Shown here one piece after another: positions 15,048 to 23,761 of a DNA stretch of 64,000 bases. The stretch is taken from assembly GCF_015624425.1 (NCBI RefSeq), contig NZ_CP049919.1:1798001-1862000 (forward strand). The letters are read 5' to 3'. Position numbers and translations under genes: made by a program. The notes under the pieces are model-generated. The model saw only the letters and a program-made list of their open reading frames with translations. It did not search any database and was not told the DNA's origin. The stretch comes from Roseateles sp. DAIF2. GTDB taxonomy: Bacteria; Pseudomonadota; Gammaproteobacteria; Burkholderiales; Burkholderiaceae_C. The first letter of the stretch is position 1; each line of letters starts with the position of its first letter.

Positions 15048-16229
15048 ATGAAATCTCTCGTCCTGTCCCTGGGGCTGGCGGCCGGCGCCGCAGCGTTCTC
15101 CCCCCTGCTGCTGGCCCAGCCCGCGGCGCAGGCCGAGGCGGCGCTGACGCCGGCGGCGGTGGCGCGGCATTACGCCGTGCTGGTGCATGCGAACTATGCC
15201 GACAGCGTGGCCGGCGCGCAGGCTCTGCAGCAGGCGATCAAGGCCTTCGTGGCCCAGCCCTCGGCCGAAAGCCTGGCGGCGGCGCGCAAGGCCTGGCTGG
15301 CGGCGCGCGAGTTCTACGGCCAGACCGAGGCCTTCCGCTTCTACGGCGGCCCGATCGATGACGACAAGGGCCCGGAGGGGCGCCTGAACGCCTGGCCGAT
15401 GGATGAGAGCTATGTCGATCGCGTCGAGGGCAAGAAGGCCAGCGGCCTGATCAACAAGCGCAGCTTCAAGATCAGCAAGGCCGCGCTGTCGGCGCAGAAC
15501 GAGCGCGGCGGCGAGGAGAACGTCGCCACCGGCTGGCATGCGATCGAGTTCCTGCTCTGGGGGCAAGACCTGTCCCCGACCGGCCCGGGCGAACGCAGCT
15601 TCGAGGACTTCGTCGACGGCAAGGCGCCGAACGCGGATCGCCGCCGCCAGTATCTGGTGGTGGTGACCGAGCTGCTGATCGACGACCTGAACTTCCTGGC
15701 CAAGTCCTGGGCGCCCGGCGTCAAGAACAACTACCGCGCCCGCTTCGAGAAGGGCGGTCAGGAATCGCTGCGCAAGATGCTGGTGGGCCTGGGCTCGCTG
15801 TCGCGCGGCGAGCTGGCGGGCGAACGCCTGGAGGTGGCGCTGGCCAGCCAGGACCAGGAGGACGAGCATTCCTGCTTCTCCGACAACACGCACCGCGACG
15901 CGGTGACCAACGCGCTGGGCATCGAGAACGTCTGGCTGGGCCGCTACAAGCGCGCCGACGGCAGCCTGCTGCAGGGCGCCTCGCTGCGCGACCTGGTGGC
16001 CGCCAAGGATGCGGCGCTGGCCGCGCGCCTGACCCAGCAGCTGGCCGCCTCGGTGGCTGCGGCCGAGAAGATCCAGGCGCCGTTCGACCAGGAGATCCTG
16101 GGCGGCAAGGAGGCCCCGGGCCGCCAGCGCATCCAGACCACGATCAACAGCCTGACCGAGCAGAGCAAGCAGCTGGTCGAGGCGGCCACCGCGATCGGCA
16201 TCACCAAGCTGACCCTGGTCCAGCCGTGA
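15048..16229 (+). CDS. Imelysin-family periplasmic protein (iron-regulated, EfeO-like M75)
   Basis: A 393-residue secreted imelysin (peptidase M75-like/EfeO-type) protein. The signal peptide ends near LLLAQPAAQA. The family signature GxHxxE is present as GWHAIEFLLWG, with further conserved stretches FRFYGGPIDDD, RLNAWPMDES, and DEHSCFSDNTHRD (the HxCFSDNTH motif). Imelysins act in ferrous iron or haem uptake. It is the first gene of a four-gene overlapping operon with a di-haem peroxidase-like protein, a second imelysin and DUF1513, a set known from Fur-controlled loci of pseudomonads. Confidence 0.93.
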   Translation: MKSLVLSLGLAAGAAAFSPLLLAQPAAQAEAALTPAAVARHYAVLVHANYADSVAGAQALQQAIKAFVAQPSAESLAAARKAWLAAREFYGQTEAFRFYGGPIDDDKGPEGRLNAWPMDESYVDRVEGKKASGLINKRSFKISKAALSAQNERGGEENVATGWHAIEFLLWGQDLSPTGPGERSFEDFVDGKAPNADRRRQYLVVVTELLIDDLNFLAKSWAPGVKNNYRARFEKGGQESLRKMLVGLGSLSRGELAGERLEVALASQDQEDEHSCFSDNTHRDAVTNALGIENVWLGRYKRADGSLLQGASLRDLVAAKDAALAARLTQQLAASVAAAEKIQAPFDQEILGGKEAPGRQRIQTTINSLTEQSKQLVEAATAIGITKLTLVQP

Positions 16230-17716
16230 AGCTGCGCCAGCTAGCCATCGCCAGCCTGTGCAGCCTGGCGGCCCTGGGCCTGGTCGTCGCCGCCACCAGC
16301 CGCGAGGACGAGAAGACCGGCGGCGCGACCACGGTCTATGCCGACGGCCGCAACGCCTTCTCCTTCCCGGCTGCGAACCTGAGCGACGAGGAGCGCACCC
16401 GCTTCGCGATCGGCAACAGCTTCTTCCGCCGCAACTGGGTCGAGGCGCCGGCCTCGACCACCGCGCGCGACGGGCTGGGCCCGCATTTCATCGCGCGCAG
16501 CTGCGGCGGCTGCCATGTGCAGGATGGCCGCGGCGCGCCGCCGGACTTCCGCAAGGGCCTGAGCCCGGCGCCGGGCCGCCCCAAGCCGGGCGATCACCCC
16601 CTCGGGGGCCAGTCGCTCAGCGCCGTGGGGGCCGACATGCACGAGCAGCCGGTGGCGCTGCTGATGCGCCTGTCGGTGCCGGGGCAGGACGCCCATGGCG
16701 GCCCCAAACATGACCCGGTCTATGGCGACCAGCTCGACAACGCGGCCGTCGAGGGCGTCAAGCCCGAGGGTCAGGTCACGCTGCGCTACGAGACCCTGCG
16801 CGGCCGCTTCAAGGACGGCACGCCCTATAGCCTGCTGAAGCCCCATTACGGCTTCAAGGACCTGGGCTACGGCCCGATGGCGACGGACGTGATGGTCAGC
16901 CCGCGCATCGCGCCGCAGCTGATCGGCGTGGGTCTGCTGGAGGCGATTCCCGCGGCCGAGATCCTGCGCAACGCGGCCGAGCAGGCGGCGGCGCCGGGGC
17001 CGATCAAGGGCCAGGTGAACCAGGTCTGGGACGCCTTCGCGGGAAAGGCCATGCCGGGCCGCTTCGGCTGGAAGGCCAATGTCGCGACCGTCGCGCACCA
17101 GACCGCCGGTGCCTTCCTCGGCGACATGGGCATCACCTCGACCCATTTCGCCGCCGAGGCCTGCACGCCGGGCCAGACCGACTGCCTGGCCGCGCCGCGC
17201 GGTGCCAAGGGTCAAGGCGTCGAGATCGACGACAAGACCCTGGCCGATGTGATCTTCTACCAGGCCACCCTGGCGCCGCCGGCACGCCGCCGGGTCGACG
17301 ATCAGCAGGTCCTGCGCGGCCAGGCCCTGTTTGCCCAGGTCCAATGCGCCAGCTGCCACCGGCCCAGCTACACGACGACCGAGGGCCCCTTCCCCAGCCT
17401 CAGCAGCAAGGCGCTGAACGGCCAGAAGATCTGGCCCTATACCGATCTGCTGCTGCACGACATGGGCGCGGGCCTGGCCGACGGCCGCCCTGACTTCCAG
17501 GCCAACGGCCGGCAGTGGAAGACCCCGCCGCTGTGGGGCATCGGCCTGATCAAGGATGTCAACGGCCATACCCGGCTGCTGCACGACGGGCGCGCCCGCG
17601 GCGTGCTGGAGGCCGTGCTGTGGCATGGCGGCGAGGCCGAGGAGGCCAAGCAGAAGGTGTTGGGCATGACGCGTGCGGAGCGCGAGGCCCTGGTCAAGTT
17701 CGTGGAGTCGCTGTGA
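16226..17716 (+). CDS. Di-haem oxidoreductase (DHOR family)
   Basis: A 496-residue periplasmic protein with a signal anchor (LAIASLCSLAALGLVVAAT) and two c-type haem-binding sites: CGGCH (near 93-97) and CASCH (near 373-377). It belongs to the 'di-haem oxidoreductase, putative peroxidase' family found in imelysin operons, and probably oxidises iron or passes electrons for iron uptake; that role is inferred. The start overlaps the first imelysin stop by four bases and the stop overlaps the GTG of the second. Around residue 122 the stretch GDHPLGGQSLSAVG follows a C-rich DNA segment that looks repeat-like but is in frame. Confidence 0.92.
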   Translation: MKLRQLAIASLCSLAALGLVVAATSREDEKTGGATTVYADGRNAFSFPAANLSDEERTRFAIGNSFFRRNWVEAPASTTARDGLGPHFIARSCGGCHVQDGRGAPPDFRKGLSPAPGRPKPGDHPLGGQSLSAVGADMHEQPVALLMRLSVPGQDAHGGPKHDPVYGDQLDNAAVEGVKPEGQVTLRYETLRGRFKDGTPYSLLKPHYGFKDLGYGPMATDVMVSPRIAPQLIGVGLLEAIPAAEILRNAAEQAAAPGPIKGQVNQVWDAFAGKAMPGRFGWKANVATVAHQTAGAFLGDMGITSTHFAAEACTPGQTDCLAAPRGAKGQGVEIDDKTLADVIFYQATLAPPARRRVDDQQVLRGQALFAQVQCASCHRPSYTTTEGPFPSLSSKALNGQKIWPYTDLLLHDMGAGLADGRPDFQANGRQWKTPPLWGIGLIKDVNGHTRLLHDGRARGVLEAVLWHGGEAEEAKQKVLGMTRAEREALVKFVESL

Positions 17717-18717
17717 GGATCGATCGCCGTCTTTTCCTGGCGGGTGTGGCGAGCTGCGCCAGCGGCGCGGCCCTGGCCCAGACCGACTGGACCCGCGAGG
17801 CCGTGCCGGCCTACACGCCGCTGCACCTGGTGCTGGGCCTGCACAAGCACTGGACCCTGCCGCGCGCCGAGGCCTTCCTGGCCGCGGCGCAGCGCCTGGT
17901 CGAGCGCCTGGACCGCCCGAGTTGGGGCGAGGCGATGCTGCTGTGGGAGCGGCTGGCGATGCCGGCGCTGGGGCCCGTCGTGGCGCGGCGCTCGCTGCGC
18001 CAGATCGACTTCGCGCCCAGCCGCCCGGCCCTGATCGCGCGCGCGGTGCAGGCCGCGCCGCGCGAACTGGCGGCGCTGGAGCGCATCGGCACCCCCGCCA
18101 AGGGCCTGCCGGCGCTGGAGCAACTGCTGTGGCAGCAGCGCCCGCTCAGCGAGGCCGAGCGCCGCTATGCGCAGCTGCTGGCCGAGGAACTGTTGAACGA
18201 GGCCCGCGCGCTGCAGGCCGGCTTTGCCGCGCTGGCCGCGCGCGAGGCCGAGGACTGGAGCGAAGAGGACGCGCTGGCCGGCACCTCGGAGCTGCTGAAC
18301 CAATGGGTGGGCGGCGTCGAGCGCCTGCGCTGGGCGCAGATGGAAAAACCGCTGCGCTCCGGCAGCAAGGACGCGCTGCCGCGCGCGACCAGCGGCCTGA
18401 CCGCCGCGGCCTGGGCCGCCGAATGGCAGAGCCTGCGCGGCCTGGCCCTGTTCGAGGGCCGGCAGGCCCCGGCGCCGGGCGCCGGCCTGGTGCCGCTGGA
18501 GACCTATCTGCGCGGCCGCGGCCGCAACGCCGTGGCCGATGCGCTGCGCAATACCGTGCTGGCCGCCGACGCCAAGCTGCAGGGCCTGAGCCCGGCCAAG
18601 CCGCAGCCGGTGCTGGCCGCCGCGAAGGCGCTGGAGGCGCTGAAGCGCCTGGTGCAGGACCAGGTGGCGCCGGCGCTCGATCTGAGCCTGGGCTTCTCGG
18701 ACGCCGATGGCGATTGA
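17713..18717 (+). CDS. Second imelysin-family protein
   Basis: A 334-residue imelysin-like protein with a short signal ([19 protein letters not shown]). The GxHxxE motif of the first imelysin is replaced by the degenerate region around [12 protein letters not shown], as is usual for the second imelysin of such operons. The start is GTG 17713, which overlaps the DHOR stop (GTGA); no ATG gives a signal peptide. The C-terminus overlaps the DUF1513 start by about ten bases. Its likely job is iron binding alongside the other members of the operon. Confidence 0.88.
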   Translation: MRIDRRLFLAGVASCASGAALAQTDWTREAVPAYTPLHLVLGLHKHWTLPRAEAFLAAAQRLVERLDRPSWGEAMLLWERLAMPALGPVVARRSLRQIDFAPSRPALIARAVQAAPRELAALERIGTPAKGLPALEQLLWQQRPLSEAERRYAQLLAEELLNEARALQAGFAALAAREAEDWSEEDALAGTSELLNQWVGGVERLRWAQMEKPLRSGSKDALPRATSGLTAAAWAAEWQSLRGLALFEGRQAPAPGAGLVPLETYLRGRGRNAVADALRNTVLAADAKLQGLSPAKPQPVLAAAKALEALKRLVQDQVAPALDLSLGFSDADGD

Positions 18718-19774
18718 GATGCAGCGCAGGCAAGTCCTGACCCTTGCCGCCGCGGGGCTGGCGCTGCCGGCCTGGGCCTCGCGCGCCGCGGCGCCGCTGG
18801 AGCTGGCCGCGGCCTGGCGCGACGAGGCGCCCAGCTACCGCGTCGGCCGCCTGGCGCTGGCCGGCGATGCCCTGGCGCTGCGCGCCAGCATCGAGGTGCC
18901 GACCCGCGCCCATGGCCTGCTGGCCGAGCCCGGCGGCAGCCTGCTGGCGGTGGCGCGCCGGCCGGGCGACTGGCTGCTGCGCTTCTCGCGCGAGGGCCGC
19001 GAGCTGCAATGGGCCTGGATCGAGCCGGACCGCGCCTTCACCGGCCATCTGGCGCACAGCGCCGACGGCCGGCGCCTGTTCTGCGGCGAGACCGATCTGG
19101 AGAGCGGCGCCGGCCTGATCGGCGTGCGCGATGCGCGGAGCCTGGAGAAGCTGGACGAATGGCCCAGCCATGGCGTCGATGTGCATGAGCTGTCGCCGCG
19201 CGGCGCGGGCGATCTGTGGGTCGCCAATGGCGGCATCCAGACCCTGCCCGAGACCGGGCGCCAGAAGCTGAACCTGCCGGCGATGAATTCTTCGCTGGTG
19301 CGGCTGGATGCGCAGAGCGGCGCGCTGCGCGGGCAATGGCGGCTGGCCGATCCGCGCCTGTCGCTGCGGCATCTGGCCTGGCGACCCGACGGCCGCCTGG
19401 GCATCGCGATCCAGGCCGAGCATGAGGATCCGGCGGCGAAGCGGGACGCCCCCATCCTGGCGGTCTTCGACGGCCGCGCGCTGCGCCTGGCCGAGGGCCA
19501 GCCCGCGCTGGCCGGCTATGGCGGCGATATCGCCGCCAGCACCGAGGGCTTCGCGATCGGCTGCCCGCGCAGCGGCGGCGTGGCGCGCTTCGATGCCGAG
19601 GGTCGCTGGCAAGGCCTGACCCCGCTGCCCGAGGCCTGCGCGCTGGCCGAGGGCCGCGACCCGCGCGAGGGCCTGTGGGCCGGCGGCCGCGGCCGGGTGC
19701 TGCATCTGCCGGAGGGCCGCGGCAAGCGGCTGGCGAGCGCGCTGGAGCTGGACAACCATTGGATCCGGATCTGA
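18707..19774 (+). CDS. DUF1513 beta-propeller protein, exported
   Basis: A 355-residue protein with a Tat-like or Sec signal (RRQVLTLAAAGLALPAWASRA) and repeated beta-propeller blades. It shows typical DUF1513 stretches: RAHGLLAEPGGSLLAVARRPG, ERLFCGET-like DGRRLFCGETDLESG, GVDVHELSPRG, LWVANGGIQT and DPRLSLRHLAW. It ends the imelysin operon. Two possible starts, 18707 and 18719 (MQRRQ), cannot be separated; the first overlaps the preceding gene. The function of DUF1513 is unknown; the constant link with imelysins points to iron handling. Confidence 0.88.
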   Translation: MAIEMQRRQVLTLAAAGLALPAWASRAAAPLELAAAWRDEAPSYRVGRLALAGDALALRASIEVPTRAHGLLAEPGGSLLAVARRPGDWLLRFSREGRELQWAWIEPDRAFTGHLAHSADGRRLFCGETDLESGAGLIGVRDARSLEKLDEWPSHGVDVHELSPRGAGDLWVANGGIQTLPETGRQKLNLPAMNSSLVRLDAQSGALRGQWRLADPRLSLRHLAWRPDGRLGIAIQAEHEDPAAKRDAPILAVFDGRALRLAEGQPALAGYGGDIAASTEGFAIGCPRSGGVARFDAEGRWQGLTPLPEACALAEGRDPREGLWAGGRGRVLHLPEGRGKRLASALELDNHWIRI

Positions 19775-19799
19775 TCGATCACCCGTTCGGGTGACGATC
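19773..19799 (+). terminator. Stem-loop after the iron operon
   Basis: TCACCC-GTTC-GGGTGA (19779-19794) is a perfect 6 bp stem with a tetraloop, extended by GATC/GATC outside. It starts inside the DUF1513 stop region. There is no T-run, so intrinsic termination is uncertain; it may be a Rho-linked or stability hairpin. Confidence 0.35.
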
Positions 19800-19835
19800 G
19801 TCGGCACGGGGCCGGGCATGGCATGCTGCCGCGCT

Positions 19836-20321
19836 ATGCCCATCACCCCGTTCCACTTCGGTCTTGGCGCCGCCCTGCATGGCGCGGCGCCGCGGCGGGT
19901 CAGCTTCCGGGCCTTCTGCGTGGCGAGCGTGCTGATCGACCTGGAATCGCTGCACAAGCTGCTACGGCAGCGCCATCCGGTGCATGCCTTCCTGCACAGC
20001 TATCTCGGCGCCACCCTGGTGGTGCTCGCGACCCTGCTGTTGTTCCTGCTGCTGCGCCGCTGGGCGACGCGCCTGCCCAATCTGCTGGGCTGGCGCGATC
20101 TGAAGGCGGGGGCGGTGACACTGGGCGCCGCGCTCGGGGCCTATTCGCATATCGTGCTCGACAGCATCATGCACGCCGACATGCGGCCGCTCTGGCCCTT
20201 CAGCCAGCACAACGGCTTGCTGGGCGTACTGTCGCTGAGGCAGTTGCACCTGTGGTGCCTGGGTCTCGGCGCACTGGGCCTGCTGCTGATTGCGGCGCGT
20301 CGTCTGCTGCGCCCGCGCTGA
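19836..20321 (+). CDS. Membrane protein of the YdjM-like / membrane-bound metal-dependent hydrolase type
   Basis: A 161-residue integral membrane protein beginning MPITPFHFGLGA. His and Asp residues are spaced as in membrane-bound 'metal-dependent hydrolase' families: PFHF near the start, DLESLHKLL, HPVHAFLHSYLG, and YSHIVLDSIMHAD. Four or so hydrophobic segments carry them. No activity has been proven for close families. It stands alone between the iron operon and convergent yciO, 11 bp from the yciO stop. Confidence 0.65.
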   Translation: MPITPFHFGLGAALHGAAPRRVSFRAFCVASVLIDLESLHKLLRQRHPVHAFLHSYLGATLVVLATLLLFLLLRRWATRLPNLLGWRDLKAGAVTLGAALGAYSHIVLDSIMHADMRPLWPFSQHNGLLGVLSLRQLHLWCLGLGALGLLLIAARRLLRPR

Positions 20322-20332
20322 GGCGAGGAGGG

Positions 20333-20965
20333 TCAATCCAGCCCGAGGCAGGCCGGATCGCCGCAGCCGCGGCGCACCAGTACCGGCGGCGCGTCGTCAT
20401 CGCTCATGTCGACCACGGTGGTCGGCTGCATCGTGCAGGCGCCGGCATCGACGATGGCTTGGAGCAGCTTGTCGTAGCGCGCGCTGATCTCCTGCGGGTC
20501 GTTCAGCGGCTCCTGCTCGCCGGGCGGGATCAGGGTGGTGGCCAGCAGCGGCTGGCCGAAGATGGCCAGCAGCTCCTGGGTCACGCGATGGTCGGGCACG
20601 CGCAGGCCGATGGTGCGGCGCGAGGGATGCGAGACGCGGCGCGGCACCTCCTTGGTGGCCTGCAGGATGAAGGTGAAGGGGCCGGGCGTGGCGTTCTTGA
20701 TCAGGCGGTACTGGCGGTTGTCGACACGCGCGTAGTTGGCCAGCTCGCTGAGGTCGCGGCACAGGAGGGTCAGGTGATGCTTGTCATCGACGCCGCGGAT
20801 GCGCCGCAGGTTCTCGGCCGCGGCCTTGTCGTCCAGATGGCAGACCAGGGCGTAGCTGGAGTCGGTCGGGATCGCCGCGATGCCGCCTTGGCCGAGGATC
20901 TGCGCGGCCTGGCGCAGGAAGCGCGGTTGCGGGTTATCGGGATGCACTTCGAAGAGTTGCGCCAT
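20333..20965 (-). CDS. yciO: YciO/Sua5-domain protein (threonylcarbamoyladenylate synthase-like)
   Basis: A 210-residue protein of the YrdC/Sua5 superfamily, close in length and pattern to E. coli YciO. Key features are the start with hydrophilic strand FEVHPDNPQPRFL, the nucleotide/bicarbonate motif IAAIPTDSSYALVC, KHHLTLLC with the catalytic basic residues, ATPGPFTFILQATKEVPRR, and TIGLRVPDH. It may synthesise threonylcarbamoyl-AMP for tRNA t6A, though YciO itself is only weakly active in that step. The start at MAQL (20965) is favoured over a longer shadow extension. Confidence 0.88.
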   Translation of the reverse strand: MAQLFEVHPDNPQPRFLRQAAQILGQGGIAAIPTDSSYALVCHLDDKAAAENLRRIRGVDDKHHLTLLCRDLSELANYARVDNRQYRLIKNATPGPFTFILQATKEVPRRVSHPSRRTIGLRVPDHRVTQELLAIFGQPLLATTLIPPGEQEPLNDPQEISARYDKLLQAIVDAGACTMQPTTVVDMSDDDAPPVLVRRGCGDPACLGLD

Positions 20966-20987
20966 CGTGGAGGCTCCGTTGGGATTG

Positions 20988-21680
20988 TTAGCGCCGCGGC
21001 GCCTTGCTGGTCTTGTGGCCGGCCGCGGCAGGGCGGTCGGCATCGAACAGCTCCGTCATCAGGCCGCGCAGCGCGGCGGCGACCGCGCTCTCGCTGGCCT
21101 GGCCGCGGATCAGCTCGCGGCTGATGTTCTCGGCCGCACCGGCCACGCCGATGCAGCGCAGCCGCAGCGCCGCGGCCGGCAGCGCGGAGAAGGGCGCGAA
21201 GGCGCGCTGCAGCTCGCGCACATAGGCCTCGGTCAGCTCCTGCTGCACGGCGGCCATCGCTTCGCTGCCGCGCAGCGCTGCGGCGATCGCCTGCCATTCG
21301 GCGCCGTTGTCGCGCGCGCAGTCCAGATAGCTCTCGCAGACCGCCGCCACCACCGCGGCCAGGCGCGGCGGCGCGGCGGCCTGCAGCGCCTGGCGCAGCG
21401 CGTCCAGGTGATGGCCGTCGATCTCGCGGTAGAGCTCGATCAGCAGGCCCTCGCGGGTGCCGAAATGTTCATAAGCGACCGGCTTGGTGACGCCGGCGCA
21501 TTCGGCCACCAGGGCCAGGGTCAGCGCATCCGCGCCGCGCTCGCGCAGGACGCCCTTGGCCGTCTCCAGCAGCTGGGCGCGGCGTGCCTCCTTGGGCAGC
21601 TTCTTCGGCTTGCTCTGTGCTTCGCTGTTCTTTTCGTTCACCGCATCGGCTCCTGGCGGGGAGGGGTTCGCGGGCGCCAT
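20988..21680 (-). CDS. TetR-family regulator
   Basis: A TetR-type repressor. The N-terminal HTH covers about residues 29-75 (RRAQLLETAKGVLRERGADALTL, ALVAECAGVTKPVAYEHFGTREGL), followed by a helical ligand-binding domain. The start is uncertain: ATG 21680 or GTG 21641; both leave the HTH intact, and the more upstream 21755 would run through the operator. It is divergent from the saccharopine-dehydrogenase-like gene, and the intergenic region holds a strong dyad that it probably binds. Confidence 0.85.
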   Translation of the reverse strand: MAPANPSPPGADAVNEKNSEAQSKPKKLPKEARRAQLLETAKGVLRERGADALTLALVAECAGVTKPVAYEHFGTREGLLIELYREIDGHHLDALRQALQAAAPPRLAAVVAAVCESYLDCARDNGAEWQAIAAALRGSEAMAAVQQELTEAYVRELQRAFAPFSALPAAALRLRCIGVAGAAENISRELIRGQASESAVAAALRGLMTELFDADRPAAAGHKTSKAPRR

Positions 21681-21685
21681 GCCGC

Positions 21686-21752
21686 TTGACAGTGCGTCCG
21701 GAATAAAATCTACTATAAGTAACTTACATTGGGTAAGTTTCGATTGGTAAGT
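21686..21752 (+). promoter_or_regulatory. Promoter and TetR operator between tetR and the oxidoreductase gene
   Basis: TTGACA (21686-21691) is a strong -35 box for the rightward gene, with TACTAT or TCTACT as -10 candidates near 21709-21716. Immediately downstream AACTTAC-ATTGG-GTAAGTT (21721-21739) is a perfect inverted repeat with 7 bp arms. TAAGTAACTTA (21716-21726) overlaps its left arm, and a further GTAAGT half-site is at 21747-21752. The arrangement fits a TetR dimer or pair of dimers blocking the start of transcription. Confidence 0.7.
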
Positions 21753-21786
21753 CATATCAAGCCTAACTCATTCCGGAGCCTGTTCC

Positions 21787-22815
21787 ATGTCCACCACCTC
21801 GACCCCTGTTTCTTCTTCCCAACGCCCGGCGCTGATCATCGGCGGCTCGGGCGTCGTCGGCGCGCAGGCCGCGACCCTGCTGCGCCGCCTGCAGCCCGGC
21901 CTGCCGCTGGCCATCGCCGGGCGCGACCTGGCCAAGGCGCAGCAGGTGGCGCGGGGCCTGGGCCATGCGGAGGGCTGGCGGGTGGATCTGTCGCGGCCGG
22001 ACCTGGGTCTGCCGGCGGACGCGGCCTTCGGCGCGGTCGTGCTCTTCGTCAAGGACGAATGGCAGCATGCGCTGCGCTTTGCGCAGCGCCGGGGCATCCC
22101 CTTCCTGAGCCTCTCCAGCGGCAGCTTCGAGATCGGCCCCGAGGTGGCGCAGCATCTGCATGCGCCGCAGCGCTCGGCGGTGCTGCTGGCCAGCCATTGG
22201 CTGGCGGGCGCGGCGCTGTTCCCGACCTTGCAGCTGGCGCGCAGCTTCCAGCGCCTGGACAAGATCCGCATCGGCGTGCTGCTGGACGAGCAGGACATGG
22301 GCGGGCCCGCGGCGCTGGCCGACTACGAGCGCCTGACCGGCGTCGCGCCGGCGGCCCTGACCCTGCAGGACGGGCGCATGCGCTGGATCAGCGGCGCCGA
22401 GGCGCAGACCCGCTACCGCAGCGTGGATGGCGTCGAGCTGCCGGCCCAGGCCTACTCGCCCTTTGACGTGATGGCGCTGGCCGCGGCGACGCAGGCGCGC
22501 GACATCCGGCTCGACCTGGCCTATGCCGAATCGGCCAGCCGGCGCCGCGGCGAGCCTTTCTCGACCGAGATCGTGCTGGAGCTGGAGGGGCTGGACGCCG
22601 CGGGGCGGCCGCACAGCAGCCGCCACCAGATCGTGCATCCGCAGGGCCAGGCGCCGCTGACCGCGCTGGGCGTGGCGTTGGGGCTGGAGCGGCTGCTGGG
22701 CCTGGCCGGCGGCGCGCCGGTGGCGCCGGGCCTGTACCTGCCCGAGCATCTGCTGGACGTGGACCGCTTCGTTGCGCAGATGCGCGAGTTCGGCGCGCGC
22801 TTCGAGCCCGCCTGA
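21787..22815 (+). CDS. Saccharopine dehydrogenase-like NAD(P)-binding protein
   Basis: A 342-residue protein with an N-terminal Rossmann nucleotide-binding motif (ALIIGGSGVVGAQAATLL; G-G-x-G-V-V-G) followed by LPLAIAGRDLAKAQQ, the layout of saccharopine-dehydrogenase-like oxidoreductases. The middle (LSLSSGSFEIGPE, LLASHWLAGAALFP) forms the usual substrate-domain region. True saccharopine dehydrogenase is not expected; the substrate is unknown. It is controlled most likely by the divergent TetR protein through the operator at 21716-21752. Confidence 0.7.
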   Translation: MSTTSTPVSSSQRPALIIGGSGVVGAQAATLLRRLQPGLPLAIAGRDLAKAQQVARGLGHAEGWRVDLSRPDLGLPADAAFGAVVLFVKDEWQHALRFAQRRGIPFLSLSSGSFEIGPEVAQHLHAPQRSAVLLASHWLAGAALFPTLQLARSFQRLDKIRIGVLLDEQDMGGPAALADYERLTGVAPAALTLQDGRMRWISGAEAQTRYRSVDGVELPAQAYSPFDVMALAAATQARDIRLDLAYAESASRRRGEPFSTEIVLELEGLDAAGRPHSSRHQIVHPQGQAPLTALGVALGLERLLGLAGGAPVAPGLYLPEHLLDVDRFVAQMREFGARFEPA

Positions 22816-22831
22816 GGCGTCAATCAATCAG

Positions 22832-23761
22832 TCAGTCAGCGATCGTGTCGACGACCACCGGTGCGGGCCGCTGCCGGCGCACATTGAGCCAGGCGGAGGC
22901 CGCGCCGCAGGCCGAGAGCACGCCCATGCCCAGCCAGGCATAGCCGTCGGGCGCATGGTCGAAGGCCAGCCAGCCGATCGCGGCGGCCACCGCGATCTGC
23001 ACATAGACAAAAGGCATCAGGGTGCCGGTCGGCGCCAGGCCCAGCGCCAGGATCAGCAGCAGATGGCCGACCGTGCCGAGCAGGCCGACCAGGGCCAGCA
23101 GCCCGAGCTGGCCCGGTGTGGCGGCTTGCAGGGTGCCGACGATATCCAGCGAGGGCAGCAGGGCCAGCAGCGGGCTCAGCGCCAGCATGCCGGTCAGGCC
23201 GGTGTAGAAATGCGTGGTGTAGGGGCTCTCCAGCGCGGAGAGCTTGGCGGTCAGCACCTGGAAGCTGGCATAGCTCAGCGCGCCGGCCAGCGGGAACAGC
23301 ACGGCCCAGCCGAACAGGCCGCTGCCGGGCCGGATCACGATCAGCGCGCCGGCGAAGCCGCCAACCACCAGGGCCCAGCGCAGGCGCGAGACCGGCTCGT
23401 GCAGCACGGTGGCGGCCAGCAGGGTGACCAGCACCGGGGTCAGCATATTGATCGCGGTGAACTCGGCCACCGGCATGTGCTGCACGCCATAGAAGCTCAT
23501 CGCGCTGGTGCACAGCAGCAGCAGGCCGCGCACCGCCTGGAAGCGCGGATGCGCGGCGCGGAAGGCATCGCGCCGGCCGCGCCAGCGCGCCACCAGCAGC
23601 CAGACCAGCATCACGACGGCCTGGAAGCTGTAGCGCAGCCAGAGGATCAGCAGCACCGGCAGGAAGGCGCCGAGGTAGCGGATCGTGCTGTCCATCGACG
23701 CGAAGCAGGTGGCCATCAGCACGATCAGTGCGATGCCCAGCATCGGGCGCCGCGGCCTCAC
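22832..23761 (-). CDS. EamA/DMT-superfamily transporter
   Basis: A ten-helix drug/metabolite transporter of 309 residues, consisting of two EamA repeats. Visible landmarks are the N-terminal helix IALIVLMATCFASMDS, the repeat signature FTAINMLTPVLVTLLAATVLHEPV (key P-x3-x(5)-E-P) and the second-repeat segment ALGLAPTGTLMPFVYVQIAVAA. The start is GTG 23761, overlapping the PHP-gene stop (GTGA); ATG 23743 is an alternative. Substrate unknown. It is co-transcribed with the upstream phosphatase gene. Confidence 0.85.
   Translation of the reverse strand: MRPRRPMLGIALIVLMATCFASMDSTIRYLGAFLPVLLILWLRYSFQAVVMLVWLLVARWRGRRDAFRAAHPRFQAVRGLLLLCTSAMSFYGVQHMPVAEFTAINMLTPVLVTLLAATVLHEPVSRLRWALVVGGFAGALIVIRPGSGLFGWAVLFPLAGALSYASFQVLTAKLSALESPYTTHFYTGLTGMLALSPLLALLPSLDIVGTLQAATPGQLGLLALVGLLGTVGHLLLILALGLAPTGTLMPFVYVQIAVAAAIGWLAFDHAPDGYAWLGMGVLSACGAASAWLNVRRQRPAPVVVDTIAD

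Noticed and set aside
16595..16640. A C-rich patch inside the di-haem oxidase gene resembling the hairpin repeats
   Set aside because: It codes a loop (GDHPLGGQSLSAVG) that fits the frame and lacks the full repeat blocks; alignment to homologues would be needed.
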